Assembly: GCA_002086835.1 (NCBI GenBank)
Contig: MVIG01000003.1
Location: forward strand, 434,001 to 498,000
Origin: Mycolicibacterium porcinum
Lineage (GTDB): Bacteria > Actinomycetota > Actinomycetes > Mycobacteriales > Mycobacteriaceae
Direction of reading: 5' to 3'
Length of the DNA: 64,000 nt
In this document: positions 18,132-26,780 of the stretch, in pieces
Numbering within the stretch: the first letter of the stretch is position 1
Layout: each line of letters opens with the position of its first letter
Notes under the pieces: model-generated
Told to the model about the DNA's origin: nothing
Seen by the model: the letters and a program-made list of their open reading frames with translations, nothing else
Databases searched by the model: none
Program-made: the position numbers and the translations under genes

Positions 18132-19400
18132 CTAGATACTGATTCGCCCCTCGGCAGCGGCCAGCCCGATGTCGCTGCGGAAGTGGCTGCCCGGCAACCG
18201 GATCGACTTGGCGAGCGTGTAGGCCGCATCGCGCGCGGCAGGCAGGTCCGCGCCGGTGCCGACCACCGAGAGCACCCGGCCGCCAGACGACACCACCTCG
18301 CCGTCCTCGCGGCGCGCGGTGCCTGCATGCAGGACGCCGTCGGCTTCCGATCCGTGGATGACGTCGCCGACGCGCGGCCGGCCGGGGTAGTTCTCCGCGG
18401 CCACCACGACGGTCACGGCGTAGCCGTCACGCCACTGCAGGTCGCCGAACGTGGCGAGCTCACCGGTGGCCGCGGCGTTCAGCAGTTGCCCCAGCGGTGA
18501 ATCAAGCAGCGCCAGAACGGATTGCGTTTCCGGATCGCCGAATCGGCAGTTGAACTCCACCACCGACGGACCGTTCGAGGTGATCGCCAGACCAGCGTAG
18601 AGCAGACCCGAGAACGAGCTGCCACGCGCAACGAGTTCTGCGGCAACGGGTTTGACGACCTCGTCGACAATCTGGTTCTTCACCGAGTCGGACAGCCAGG
18701 GCAACGGCGCGTAGGCACCCATGCCACCGGTGTTCGGACCGGTGTCCCCGTCGCCGACCCGCTTGAAGTCCTGCGCGGGCAGCAGCGGCACCACGGTGGC
18801 GCCGTCGACCACGCAGAACAGTGACACCTCGGGACCGTCGAGGAACGACTCGAGCAGCACCGGGTGCCCGGAGTCGAGCAGGCTGGCGGCGTGCGCCCGG
18901 GCGGCGTCGCGGTCCGCGCTGACCACCACGCCCTTGCCTGCAGCCAACCCGTCGTCCTTGACCACCCAGGCGGCCTGACCGGCGGGTGGACCGAAGCGAT
19001 CCAGCGCGGCGTCGAGGTGAGCCGGGTTGTCGACGATCTCACTGCTCGCGGTGCGCACCCCGGCCTTGGCCATGACGTCTTTGGCGAAGGCCTTCGAGCC
19101 CTCGATGCGCGCGGCGTCCTTGCTGGCGCCGAAGCACGCGATGCCCGCGGCCCGGACAGCGTCGGCCACGCCGAGCACCAGCGGAACTTCGGGGCCGATC
19201 ACCACCAGGTCGCTTTCCAGGCGCTTGGCCAGCTTCACCACGGCCTCACCGGAGGTGATGTCGACGTCGTACTGATCGGCGATGGACTGGGTGCCGGCAT
19301 TGCCCGGCGCCACCGCCAACTCCTCCACCTGCGGATCGCGGCGCAGGGCCAGCAGCAGGGCGTGTTCACGGGCACCGGATCCGATAACGAGGACGCGCAC
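18132..19400 (-). CDS. purD: Phosphoribosylamine-glycine ligase (GAR synthetase)
   Basis: PurD joins glycine to phosphoribosylamine with ATP, step two of purine synthesis. The 422-residue protein starts [15 protein letters not shown] and shows the usual order: N-terminal PurD domain (VIGPEVPLV), ATP-grasp domain ([26 protein letters not shown]), the signature [19 protein letters not shown], and the C-terminal domain ([12 protein letters not shown]). Length is standard. It diverges from the CYP125-like gene across 100 bp. Confidence 0.97.
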   Translation of the reverse strand: MRVLVIGSGAREHALLLALRRDPQVEELAVAPGNAGTQSIADQYDVDITSGEAVVKLAKRLESDLVVIGPEVPLVLGVADAVRAAGIACFGASKDAARIEGSKAFAKDVMAKAGVRTASSEIVDNPAHLDAALDRFGPPAGQAAWVVKDDGLAAGKGVVVSADRDAARAHAASLLDSGHPVLLESFLDGPEVSLFCVVDGATVVPLLPAQDFKRVGDGDTGPNTGGMGAYAPLPWLSDSVKNQIVDEVVKPVAAELVARGSSFSGLLYAGLAITSNGPSVVEFNCRFGDPETQSVLALLDSPLGQLLNAAATGELATFGDLQWRDGYAVTVVVAAENYPGRPRVGDVIHGSEADGVLHAGTARREDGEVVSSGGRVLSVVGTGADLPAARDAAYTLAKSIRLPGSHFRSDIGLAAAEGRISI

Positions 19401-19428
19401 GGTCGTAGCGTAGCGGGAAACTTACGGG

Positions 19429-19453
19429 CATACACTTGACGCCACAGTGTATG
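19429..19453. promoter_or_regulatory. Inverted repeat and -10 element upstream of CYP125-like gene
   Basis: Perfect 8-bp arms CATACACT (19429-19436) and AGTGTATG (19446-19453) flank a 9-bp centre. TACACT inside the left arm is a good actinobacterial -10 hexamer (TAnnnT) for rightward transcription. A TetR gene lies just downstream of the P450, so this is a candidate operator. A KstR-type motif (TnnAACnnGTTnnA) is not present here. Confidence 0.5.
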
Positions 19454-19500
19454 GTCGACAGCAGGAATGTGCTCGCCGTCACACGAGGAGATGATCCGGC

Positions 19501-20736
19501 TTGACCACCATGAGCGCCTGCCCATTCGGCGCGGGGTACGACTTCACCGATCCCGACGTACTGCTCCGCGGGATTCCAGTCGACGAGTTCGCCCAGCTGC
19601 GCAAGACCGCGCCGGTGTGGTGGAACGCGCAGGACGAGTCGATCTTCGACGACGGCGGGTACTGGGTGATCACCCGTCACGAAGACATCAAGACCATCTC
19701 CCGCGACGGCGGCACGGTGTGGTCGACCAACGCCAAGGGGGCCGTCATGCGGCTCCCTGAAGGGGTCACCTCAGAACAGCTCGACCTCACCAAGGCGCTG
19801 TTGATCAACCACGACGCACCCGAACACACCCGGCTGCGCAAGCTGGTGTCGCGACTGTTCACACCGCGTTCGGTAGCCGCGCTGGAGGAAAAGCTCGCCG
19901 TGGCGGCCCGGCAGATCGTGGCCGCGGCGGCCAAGAAGGACAGTGGCAACTTCGTCGACGACGTCGCGATGAGCCTCCCGCTGCTGGCCATCGCCGATCT
20001 GATCGGCGTGCCCGAGGAGGACCGCGAGAAGCTCTTCCACTGGACCAACGCCATCATGAACACGGACGATCCGGACTTCGACGCCGATCCGACGATGGCC
20101 AACGCGGAGCTCATGGGTTACGCGTACAACATGGCCGAGCAGCGCCGGAAGTGCCCGGCCGACGACATCGTGACGCGCCTGGTGCAGGCCGACGTCGATG
20201 GGGACTCGCTCGGCGAGGTGGAGTTCGCGTTCTTCGTGATCCTGCTGGCCGTGGCCGGCAACGAGACCACCCGCAACGCCATGACGCACGGCATGAACGC
20301 TTTCCTCGAAAACCCAGACCAGTGGGAGCTTTTCAAACGCGAGCGCCCCGAGACCGCGGTCGACGAGATCATCCGCTGGGCCACCCCGGTGCACTGCTTC
20401 CAGCGCACCGCCCTGGTCGACACCCAGGTGGGTGACGTCACCGTGAAGGCCGGGCAGCGCGCCGGCCTGTTCTACAGCTCGGCCAATTACGACGAGGAAG
20501 TCTTCGAGTCGCCCTTCACGTTCAACATCCTGCGCAACCCCAACCCGCACCTGGCGTTCGGCGGCAACGGCGCGCATTACTGCATCGGCGCCAACCTGGC
20601 GCGGATGGAGATCAAGCTGATGTTCAACGAGATCGCCGATCAGATCCCGGACATCGCCAAACTGGGTGAGCCGCAACGTCTCCGGTCCGGGTGGATCAAC
20701 GGCGTCAAGGACCTGCCGGTCTCGTACCACGGCTGA
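19501..20736 (+). CDS. Cytochrome P450, CYP125-like (steroid side-chain oxidase family)
   Basis: A 411-residue P450 starting at TTG 19501 with an AGGAG about 10 nt upstream; ATG 19510 is an alternative. Intact motifs are the I-helix VAGNETTRNAMTHGM, the K-helix DEIIRW and the heme loop FGGNGAHYCIGANLARME. Long stretches resemble CYP125 (GYDFTDPDVLLRGIPVDEF, ILRNPNPHLAFGG, C-terminal RLRSGWINGVKDLPVSYHG). CYP125 enzymes oxidise the C26/27 of cholesterol. This is more likely a paralogue than the main CYP125, because the surrounding cholesterol genes and a KstR box are absent. A TetR gene follows 38 bp downstream. Confidence 0.82.
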   Translation: MTTMSACPFGAGYDFTDPDVLLRGIPVDEFAQLRKTAPVWWNAQDESIFDDGGYWVITRHEDIKTISRDGGTVWSTNAKGAVMRLPEGVTSEQLDLTKALLINHDAPEHTRLRKLVSRLFTPRSVAALEEKLAVAARQIVAAAAKKDSGNFVDDVAMSLPLLAIADLIGVPEEDREKLFHWTNAIMNTDDPDFDADPTMANAELMGYAYNMAEQRRKCPADDIVTRLVQADVDGDSLGEVEFAFFVILLAVAGNETTRNAMTHGMNAFLENPDQWELFKRERPETAVDEIIRWATPVHCFQRTALVDTQVGDVTVKAGQRAGLFYSSANYDEEVFESPFTFNILRNPNPHLAFGGNGAHYCIGANLARMEIKLMFNEIADQIPDIAKLGEPQRLRSGWINGVKDLPVSYHG

Positions 20737-20774
20737 CCGGCGGTCTGATCGGCCCGTTGTTCTAGGATTCGCCC

Positions 20775-21404
20775 ATGCGAACGCACGGGTGGTCCGGCTC
20801 GGCCCCGGCCACCGATGACGAGGCGATTGCCCGCATCCTGGCCGCGGCCGGGAAGGCCATCGATGAGCGGGGCGCGGACTTCTCGATCGCCGACGTGGCC
20901 CGCACCCTCGGTGTCACCCGCCAGACCGTGTACCGCTATTTCCCCAGCACCGATGCCCTGCTGGTGGCGGCCGCGGTGCATGCGGCCAGCGACTTCCTGG
21001 ACCGGTTGGCCGCCCACATCAAGGGCATGACCGACCCGGTGGAGGCCGTCACCGAGTCCATCGCGACCTCACTGGCATGGCTGCCCCAGGACAAGCACAT
21101 CGGTTTGCTCGTGGCGCCCGGCCGCGCAAACGCCCACACCGAGTCGGTGACTTCAGATGTCGCGGTCGACTTTGCCCGCGCCATGCTGCACAAGATGGAC
21201 GTCGACTGGACAGCCGCGGGCTACACCGACGCCGAACTCGATGAGCTCGCCGAACACGTGCTGCGCATCATCCAGTCGTTCGTGATCGACCCGGGCCGGC
21301 CGCCGCGCACCGGAGAAGCCCTGCGCAACTACCTGACGCGCTGGGTCGGCTCGGCGGTGGCGAGCGGACATGTGGCCTCCGAGAGGCCGGCGGCCGGGGT
21401 TTAG
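20775..21404 (+). CDS. TetR-family regulator downstream of CYP125-like gene
   Basis: A 209-residue regulator. The N-terminal helix-turn-helix is FSIADVARTLGVTRQTVYRYF (about residues 36-56). The C-terminal ligand domain has a long helical segment with DPVEAVTESIATSLAWL. It is on the same strand and 38 bp behind the P450, so the two probably form a unit in which this protein represses the P450, possibly through the inverted repeat at 19429-19453. Ligand unknown. Confidence 0.88.
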   Translation: MRTHGWSGSAPATDDEAIARILAAAGKAIDERGADFSIADVARTLGVTRQTVYRYFPSTDALLVAAAVHAASDFLDRLAAHIKGMTDPVEAVTESIATSLAWLPQDKHIGLLVAPGRANAHTESVTSDVAVDFARAMLHKMDVDWTAAGYTDAELDELAEHVLRIIQSFVIDPGRPPRTGEALRNYLTRWVGSAVASGHVASERPAAGV

Positions 21405-21416
21405 TCCGTCGGACTC

Positions 21417-22124
21417 TCAGCGTCGCTCGAAATGCTGGTAGTCGATCGGGTCGTGCCAGTGCCCGCCCCACCGCCAGCCACGCCGGGCGAAGGTCCGCAC
21501 CGCTACGTCGCCGTCGCGGATCATCCCCTGGTCGGTGCGGGTGCGGTCGAGATACGCCCGAGCGGTGAGCGGCTGCAAATCACCAGAAGCCGAGATGTAC
21601 GGGTTGACCAGCGGGTTGACGTCGATCGCACGACCGTAGGCGTGCAATGACCACGATCCGCTCGGCAACGGCCTGCAATTGAACGCCGAGGTGTTGTTGT
21701 CCTCCATCGACAGCTCGTCGGCCGCGTCGGGATAGTGGTCCACGGTGCGCATCCGCTCGACCGGGAATCGGGCCGAGTACAGGTCCCCGAAGATCTCGAT
21801 GACCTCGCCGACCACGTCCCGGTGCACCACCAACTCACCGCGGTGCGAACGCCCATCAAAGCCGATGTACGACAGGGTGATTCGGCGAAGTTCGGCGGGC
21901 GGCACCGGGCAACCCGGCCGCCAGCTGGCACCCAACGATGCCGCATCGACCGGAGCAACCCGCGCTGGTTGCTCCGGCTCCGCGCTCGGTTGCGGGTTCT
22001 GCGGCGAGGCAGAGATGGTTTCCGGTGCCTGCCCCGATCCCGGGGTACCACCGGCACACGCCGCCATGCACCCGGTGACCAGGCCCACCACCAGGGCACA
22101 TACGCGGACGGTTGCGAAGCCCAC
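21417..22124 (-). CDS. M15-family D-Ala-D-Ala carboxypeptidase-like lipoprotein
   Basis: About 235 residues from GTG 22124; the frame is open further upstream to 22208. The hydrophobic start ends in VGLVTGCMAACAGG, giving a lipobox, so it is probably a lipoprotein facing the cell wall. The catalytic domain has the M15 zinc motif SLHAYGRAIDVNP (S-x-H-x(6)-D) and the C-terminal GHWHDPIDYQHFE with the third zinc ligand and general base. This is the M15C (endolysin L,D/D,D-peptidase) layout. Likely trims peptidoglycan stem peptides. Its stop is 12 bp from the convergent tetR stop. Confidence 0.85.
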   Translation of the reverse strand: MGFATVRVCALVVGLVTGCMAACAGGTPGSGQAPETISASPQNPQPSAEPEQPARVAPVDAASLGASWRPGCPVPPAELRRITLSYIGFDGRSHRGELVVHRDVVGEVIEIFGDLYSARFPVERMRTVDHYPDAADELSMEDNNTSAFNCRPLPSGSWSLHAYGRAIDVNPLVNPYISASGDLQPLTARAYLDRTRTDQGMIRDGDVAVRTFARRGWRWGGHWHDPIDYQHFERR

Positions 22125-22242
22125 CCCGCGACTGTAGATCGCGGAACTGGCACGCTCGGCATCGGCCGGGCGAAGAATTGGCGCCCCAGGCGGGGTTTGC
22201 CGCGGCATAGACTCAAGACCTCGATCCAGCCGGGGGTGAGCC

Positions 22243-23118
22243 GTGGGGGCACTCGACGCCTTCTACACGACGTGGTCGCAGGCGCGCACCACGTTCGGTG
22301 AGGGCGTTCCGACGACGGGCGAGGCGTCCGACGGCAGCGCACGGCTCCGCGAGATGCAGTCCACGATCGAGTCCGCAGCACCCGACGACCGCTGGCAGGG
22401 CACCGCCTCGCAGGCCTACGCGGCAAAGAACGCCGAACATGCCGCCGTCTATGGCAAGCTCGCGGATCTCGACCAGCGCATGGCTGCCGAGGTCACCAAT
22501 TCCGCGTCGGTGGTCTCGGCAGGCCGGCGTAACCTTGACGACCTGCAGAGATGGGTCGCAGCAGCCGACGCCTCGATCCCCGGCGGGCAGTCCGGAGACA
22601 GAATGCGAATGATCCTGGCCCGCAAGGGCCTCAGCCAGGTCAGCGACACCGTGCAACGGTCCACCGAAGAGATGAGCGTCATCGGACGCAGGGTCGACGA
22701 CATTCGAAAGCAGTACGACGCGATCACGAGCGAAGGCAAGAAGGCGGCGGGCTGGAAGGAAAACCCGCCCCCGGTCACTCCAGACGACAACCGCACTCAC
22801 GACGAGAAGGTTGCGGAGTGGTTCGTGAAGCTGAACGAGTGGAATCAGAAGGTCGCGAAACTCCGAGCGACGAGGCCGCCGGAGAGCGCACCTGAAGGTG
22901 TGAAGATTGCCTGGAATGAGGAGCGGAGAGCACTGGCCAAAGAACAGGCCGACTTGGCGCACGAGGGCGTCGAGCTCGGTATCGAAGGAGCGGGAGTTGC
23001 TCCGCCTGTTGCACAGGGTGCGGGGCCGAGTAACCAACCGCGCCTCTCCGGCGCGACAGGGGTCCCCATAACGCCCACGGCCAACAATGTCGACATGCCC
23101 AGGATGAGGCGGCTGTGA
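22243..23118 (+). CDS. WXG/Esp-like type VII secretion-associated protein
   Basis: A 291-residue protein from GTG 22243, preceded by GGGGGTGAG. The N-terminal half is long-helical with a W-x-G turn in DRWQGTASQAY (residues about 47-57), the hallmark of ESX substrates and EspA/E-type proteins, and helix pairing continues to about residue 160. The C-terminal half is Pro/Gly/charged and probably disordered. There is no signal peptide and no toxin domain. The stop overlaps the following lipoprotein start (GTGA), and a second lipoprotein follows, so the three form a cassette. Assignment to a specific ESX system is not possible from sequence. Confidence 0.7.
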   Translation: MGALDAFYTTWSQARTTFGEGVPTTGEASDGSARLREMQSTIESAAPDDRWQGTASQAYAAKNAEHAAVYGKLADLDQRMAAEVTNSASVVSAGRRNLDDLQRWVAAADASIPGGQSGDRMRMILARKGLSQVSDTVQRSTEEMSVIGRRVDDIRKQYDAITSEGKKAAGWKENPPPVTPDDNRTHDEKVAEWFVKLNEWNQKVAKLRATRPPESAPEGVKIAWNEERRALAKEQADLAHEGVELGIEGAGVAPPVAQGAGPSNQPRLSGATGVPITPTANNVDMPRMRRL

Positions 23119-23744
23119 TCCGTTACTGTGCAGCAGCTTTCTGCTGCCTCACTTTCCTGGTGGCGGCCTGCGGACCCGACTCACCAATGCCGTCGGCCAC
23201 GGTGCCGAGCACGAGCGCAACGGCTGCCGCGGTACTTTCCGTCGAAGAAGTTCGAACCATGTCCGGGGTCAACGGATTTCACGAGGTACCGGAATTGGAT
23301 GCCGCCGCACCTGCTGCGATCCCGGACACGCCGGAGCCATGTCGTGCGGTGTTCGATCCGCCCACGGTTTTCGGAAGTGATTGGCAACGGTTCCGCGCTG
23401 TCGGTTATGCCGCTGATCTGGATGCGCCCGTCCTACCTGTCATGGCCGATGTCCGCCAGGCGATTGCCGTCTACCCGGACGCGACGACGGCGCAGGCAAC
23501 CTTCGACCGAGTCGCGGCAGCGATCCCGGGCTGCATCAAGACGGGTACCGGATACTACCGCCGCACGGCGGAGAGCCCAGACCCAAACACCTTGCTGCTC
23601 AACAGTGACCACGCCGACGGGGCTCACAGTGCGTATCGGCTCGCCGGCACGGCGCTGATCAGTGTAGGCGTGCTCGGTCTCCCCGACAGCGCGCGGGTCG
23701 TGCTGGCGATACTCGACGGCATCGGACAAGCGGAGCACCCGTGA
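23115..23744 (+). CDS. Lipoprotein with PknH-like extracellular sensor domain
   Basis: A 209-residue lipoprotein from GTG 23115. The signal peptide ends in the lipobox LVAACGP. After a Ser/Thr/Ala-rich linker, residues about 40-205 match the layout of the PknH_C-type sensor domain found in PknH and mycobacterial lipoproteins such as LpqQ/LppH. This layout includes two conserved cysteines (EPCRAVF and IPGCIKTG) likely to be disulfide bonded, and QAIAVYPDATTAQATFDRV. It is translationally coupled to the Esp-like gene. It probably sits on the outer face of the membrane as a sensor or partner; no enzymatic role is visible. Confidence 0.75.
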   Translation: MIRYCAAAFCCLTFLVAACGPDSPMPSATVPSTSATAAAVLSVEEVRTMSGVNGFHEVPELDAAAPAAIPDTPEPCRAVFDPPTVFGSDWQRFRAVGYAADLDAPVLPVMADVRQAIAVYPDATTAQATFDRVAAAIPGCIKTGTGYYRRTAESPDPNTLLLNSDHADGAHSAYRLAGTALISVGVLGLPDSARVVLAILDGIGQAEHP

Positions 23745-23754
23745 GCGCACCCGG

Positions 23755-24210
23755 ATGAAGCTCGTCAGGATGCGAACCGCACTCATCGTCTTGGTTCTTT
23801 GTCTGTCCGTGACCAGCTGCGACCTGGTCAGGCAGGCGATGAGGCCGTCGATGGATATCGACTACAACGACCAACGACTGAATGACGGCCTGGAAATCCT
23901 TCTACACGAAAAGAAGTCAGGCCGACTCAGCGAATTCACCAGCTGGGATTGGGACGAGGTGCATCTGTTCCATGAATACACCAGTCGCGAGTCCATCGAA
24001 GAGATCGTGGGTTCACCCGTCATCAAGAGCAGCTCCTACGACTCCCAAGCCAGCCTGCTGATCTTCGAGAACAACGGGAAACCGATCAAAGCCGCTGGAA
24101 TCAGCGGCGATTACCTGCGGAGCGAAGATCACCGCGCCACCTTCCCGGCCGACGTGATTGTGCAGCCTTGGGGCGGCGGGTACCTGATGCTGACGATTCC
24201 CACCGACTAG
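23755..24210 (+). CDS. Small lipoprotein of unknown function
   Basis: A 151-residue protein from ATG 23755; a second ATG lies five codons in. The signal sequence RTALIVLVLCLSVTSCD has a lipobox (SVTSC). The mature part is about 130 residues and acidic, with SWDWDEVHLFHEYTSRE and a C-terminal VIVQPWGGGYLMLTIP. I do not recognise a family. It is 10 bp downstream of the PknH-like lipoprotein and ends the three-gene cassette. Lower GC and more Lys/Asn/Ser than neighbouring genes hint at more recent acquisition. Confidence 0.7.
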   Translation: MKLVRMRTALIVLVLCLSVTSCDLVRQAMRPSMDIDYNDQRLNDGLEILLHEKKSGRLSEFTSWDWDEVHLFHEYTSRESIEEIVGSPVIKSSSYDSQASLLIFENNGKPIKAAGISGDYLRSEDHRATFPADVIVQPWGGGYLMLTIPTD

Positions 24211-24236
24211 AGACCCCGATGCCGGTCGGCGACGAA

Positions 24237-25463
24237 TCACACCACGGTCAGCGGCAACGACTTCCGTGGCTCGAAGACGAATGACGCACCGCCGCTGAAC
24301 TTCGTCACCGCTACCTCGTCGAATTCCTTTGCCGCCAAATCGGTCTCGATCACCCGAGCCGTCCATTCCGCGTCGGAACCGATGACCTCGACGGACAGAT
24401 GCGGGTTGACAGCGGCGACCACGGCCCGCAATGGCCGGGTCTCGGCGGGCCCGGTCAGCGCCACCCACGAACCGTCTTCATGCGCCGGCGATCGCCGCAC
24501 CGACACCGTGTCGGGGCCGAACTCGGCGTCGACGTATGCCGAGGGATTGAACATCGGATGCAATTCGAGGACCCGCACCGCCCCCTCGATCCCGCCCGGC
24601 AGATCGAGAGCGCGGTGGATACGCTCGGCGCCCAGCCCGGCCACGCCGATCAGCTGCTTGGTGCAGATCTCGGTGGCCAGTTCGGTGTTCGCCCCGGCCC
24701 GAGCACCCACCGCCAGAATGAACGACAGGTTGAGCAGATGCATCTGCAGGCACACCTCGTCAGCGATGCGGACCAGCGCCGAATGCGAGAACGCCGCGAA
24801 ATCGAAGTCCGACAGCAGGGGCCCTGAGTAGTCGGACGCCCCCTCATCGGACGGGTCGATCGGATCCAAAACCGTTTGGGCCGCACGGGTCCGGCCGATC
24901 ACCTCGAGCGCCGGGATGTCTTCGACCTCAGGGTAGGACTCGTCGATGATGACGGTCCAGGCGCAGTGCGGCTGCCGGTCGGCCGGGGTCCGGGGCGGCC
25001 GGTGGATCGGACGCACCTGGCATTTGCGGTTGGTGGCCAGCGCGGTGGCGTCGAAGGTCGGATCTTCGATGTCGTGGCACATGCCGCGCACATAGTCCTC
25101 GCCCATCGGCTCCACGTCGAGCAGTGCACCGCAGTGATCGAGGTGGAATTCGCCGTGCCAACGATCATGGACCGTGTAGCGGAAATCCATGAACTGCGGC
25201 GGGGCGCCGATGTCGAGTTGCAGCCCCTTGAAGATGGTGATGACGTCGACGCCCTCGTACTTGAGTGCCTTCTGCATTCGCCGGGTGTAGATCGGGCTGG
25301 ACGCCGCCCACTCCTCGATGGCGATCTGCAACATTTCGGGCCTGCCGAAATTGCTGATGCACCAGGCCATTCCGGAGCGGTCGATCATCTGCCCCATGAG
25401 CAGCAATTCGGGCACCAGCGTAACCAGCTCGTCACGGCTCAGCGAAGCGTACCTACTTGTCAT
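24237..25463 (-). CDS. Unknown 408-residue protein in aldehyde dehydrogenase operon
   Basis: I do not recognise this family. The protein begins MTSRYASLSRDELVTLVPEL, with no signal peptide or membrane helix. The central part has a Cys/His-rich run (EFHLDHCGALLDVEPMGED, RGMCHDIEDPTF, NRKCQVRPIHRPP, QPHCAW) suggesting a metal or catalytic site. The C-terminal 150 residues are a mixed alpha/beta region (AVRVLELHPMFNPSAYVDAEF). Its start lies inside the 3' end of the CMD gene (11-bp overlap), so it is the last gene of the operon aldA-SDR-HIBADH-CMD-this gene. In M. tuberculosis that operon ends with the CMD gene (Rv0771). Confidence 0.75.
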   Translation of the reverse strand: MTSRYASLSRDELVTLVPELLLMGQMIDRSGMAWCISNFGRPEMLQIAIEEWAASSPIYTRRMQKALKYEGVDVITIFKGLQLDIGAPPQFMDFRYTVHDRWHGEFHLDHCGALLDVEPMGEDYVRGMCHDIEDPTFDATALATNRKCQVRPIHRPPRTPADRQPHCAWTVIIDESYPEVEDIPALEVIGRTRAAQTVLDPIDPSDEGASDYSGPLLSDFDFAAFSHSALVRIADEVCLQMHLLNLSFILAVGARAGANTELATEICTKQLIGVAGLGAERIHRALDLPGGIEGAVRVLELHPMFNPSAYVDAEFGPDTVSVRRSPAHEDGSWVALTGPAETRPLRAVVAAVNPHLSVEVIGSDAEWTARVIETDLAAKEFDEVAVTKFSGGASFVFEPRKSLPLTVV

Positions 25464-25896
25464 CGAGCGTCCTGCCGCTGCTCATCTTGACCGCAGCATT
25501 GACATTGGCCTTACGGTCCTCTGCCAAACCCTGCTCCGCCGCCTTGCGGCGCTTGTTGACAACCTTGTCGACGGATCCGTTGAGACCCGAGCCGAGGGGG
25601 AAGCCGAGGTACTGGGTCAGGAACACCGCGATGTCCTTGAGTTCAGTCGGATCGAGCTCTTCGTTGAGCAATGCCGCATTGACCTGAATCTCGGCCAGGT
25701 CCTGGCGGCCCACCGCAGTGACGCAGGCGAGCGTCATGATGCGCTTCTCCCGCATCGACAAACTCGACCCGCTCCAAATCGTCCCGAACAGGTGATCGAC
25801 GGTGAGGTCGAAGTACGGATCACCCTCGATGTTCGGCATCTCCCAGCCGTAGACCTCGTTCATCTTGGCCAGGCCCTTGGCACGCAACTCGTCCAT
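25453..25896 (-). CDS. Carboxymuconolactone decarboxylase-family protein (Rv0771-like)
   Basis: A 147-residue protein (MDELRAKGLAKMNEVYGWEM). The CMD/AhpD fold is indicated by SLSMREKRIMTLACVTAVGR and the following helix EIQVNAALLNEELDPTELKDIA. It lacks the CxxC redox pair of AhpD, so it is more like the gamma-carboxymuconolactone decarboxylase branch or a non-redox member. Exact reaction unknown. It is 3 bp downstream of the beta-hydroxyacid dehydrogenase and overlaps the next gene by 11 bp. Confidence 0.85.
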   Translation of the reverse strand: MDELRAKGLAKMNEVYGWEMPNIEGDPYFDLTVDHLFGTIWSGSSLSMREKRIMTLACVTAVGRQDLAEIQVNAALLNEELDPTELKDIAVFLTQYLGFPLGSGLNGSVDKVVNKRRKAAEQGLAEDRKANVNAAVKMSSGRTLDDK

Positions 25897-25898
25897 TG

Positions 25899-26780
25899 CT
25901 ATTCCTTCCCGTGCGGTACGCCGAGCCCGTCGGCAAGGTTGTTCCTGGCCGTCTGGGCCAGCGGCAGGTCAACACCCAGGGTCTCGCCCAGGGCAAGGGC
26001 CAAGCCCAGATCCTTCTCGCCTAGACCACGCGTGTGGACGAACATGTCATGCAAGAAGTGGTCACGGGCCAGCGGCTTCGTGTCATCCCGATACATGATG
26101 GCGCCGGGCCCGCCAGACAGTGCGTCACTGTGCCGAACCACCCGCCCGAGGTCCTGCAGGTTGATCCCCGCCGCCTCGGCCAGCTTCTGCGCTTCACACA
26201 CAGCGGCGAACCCGGTGAAGGTCAACATGTTACGAGCCAATTTCATCCGGGTTCCGGCGCCGGGGCCTCCGGCCCGCACCACCAGCGACGCCCACTTCTT
26301 GAACACCGGCTTGACCAACGCGTAGGCCTCGTCGTCGGCGCCGACCATGACGGCGAGCTCACCTTTGTCAGCGGCACCCGCGCCGCCGCTCACCGGTGCA
26401 TCGACGATGTGAATGCCCTTGGGTCTCAGTTGTTCAGCGAGTTCAGCCGCGGTGCTTGGCTCGATCGTCGAGTGGATGGCGATCACCGTTCCAGGTTTGA
26501 CATGCTCCGCCAACTCGGCGGCCACGTCACGCACCTGCGCATCGTTGAGCACCGTGACACTGATGACGTCGGCCCTGGAAACTCCTGTGACGTCGTCCGC
26601 TATTTCTGCACCCAACTCCGCGAGCGGCGTCATGGCCTCGGTGCGGACATCGAACACGATCAAACCACCGGGCCAGTCGGCCAGCCGCTTGGCCATCGGT
26701 GCGCCCTGGTTGCCCAGGCCGATGTATCCCAGCTTCACGGTGGTGGAGGATTCCTCGCGCGAGCGCTCGTGGGTGCTCAT
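25899..26780 (-). CDS. NAD(P)-dependent beta-hydroxyacid dehydrogenase (Rv0770-like)
   Basis: A 293-residue dehydrogenase of the 3-hydroxyisobutyrate/6-phosphogluconate class. From ATG 26780 there is a 15-residue lead, then the Rossmann motif KLGYIGLGNQGAPMAKRL. The substrate motif DAPVSGGAGAADKGEL and the catalytic-lysine helix GTRMKLARNMLTF follow. It would oxidise a short hydroxyacid, or reduce the semialdehyde, with NAD(P). The start overlaps the SDR stop (ATGA). Same place and order as Rv0770. Confidence 0.88.
   Translation of the reverse strand: MSTHERSREESSTTVKLGYIGLGNQGAPMAKRLADWPGGLIVFDVRTEAMTPLAELGAEIADDVTGVSRADVISVTVLNDAQVRDVAAELAEHVKPGTVIAIHSTIEPSTAAELAEQLRPKGIHIVDAPVSGGAGAADKGELAVMVGADDEAYALVKPVFKKWASLVVRAGGPGAGTRMKLARNMLTFTGFAAVCEAQKLAEAAGINLQDLGRVVRHSDALSGGPGAIMYRDDTKPLARDHFLHDMFVHTRGLGEKDLGLALALGETLGVDLPLAQTARNNLADGLGVPHGKE

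Noticed and set aside
19401-19500. KstR-type operator before the CYP125-like gene
   Set aside because: No TnnAACnnGTTnnA-like sequence is present in the 100-bp gap; only the CATACACT/AGTGTATG repeat was found.
22125-22242. GC-rich CCCC/GGGG hairpin between the M15 lipoprotein and the Esp-like gene
   Set aside because: Stem of only four to five G-C pairs in a GC-rich genome; expected by chance.
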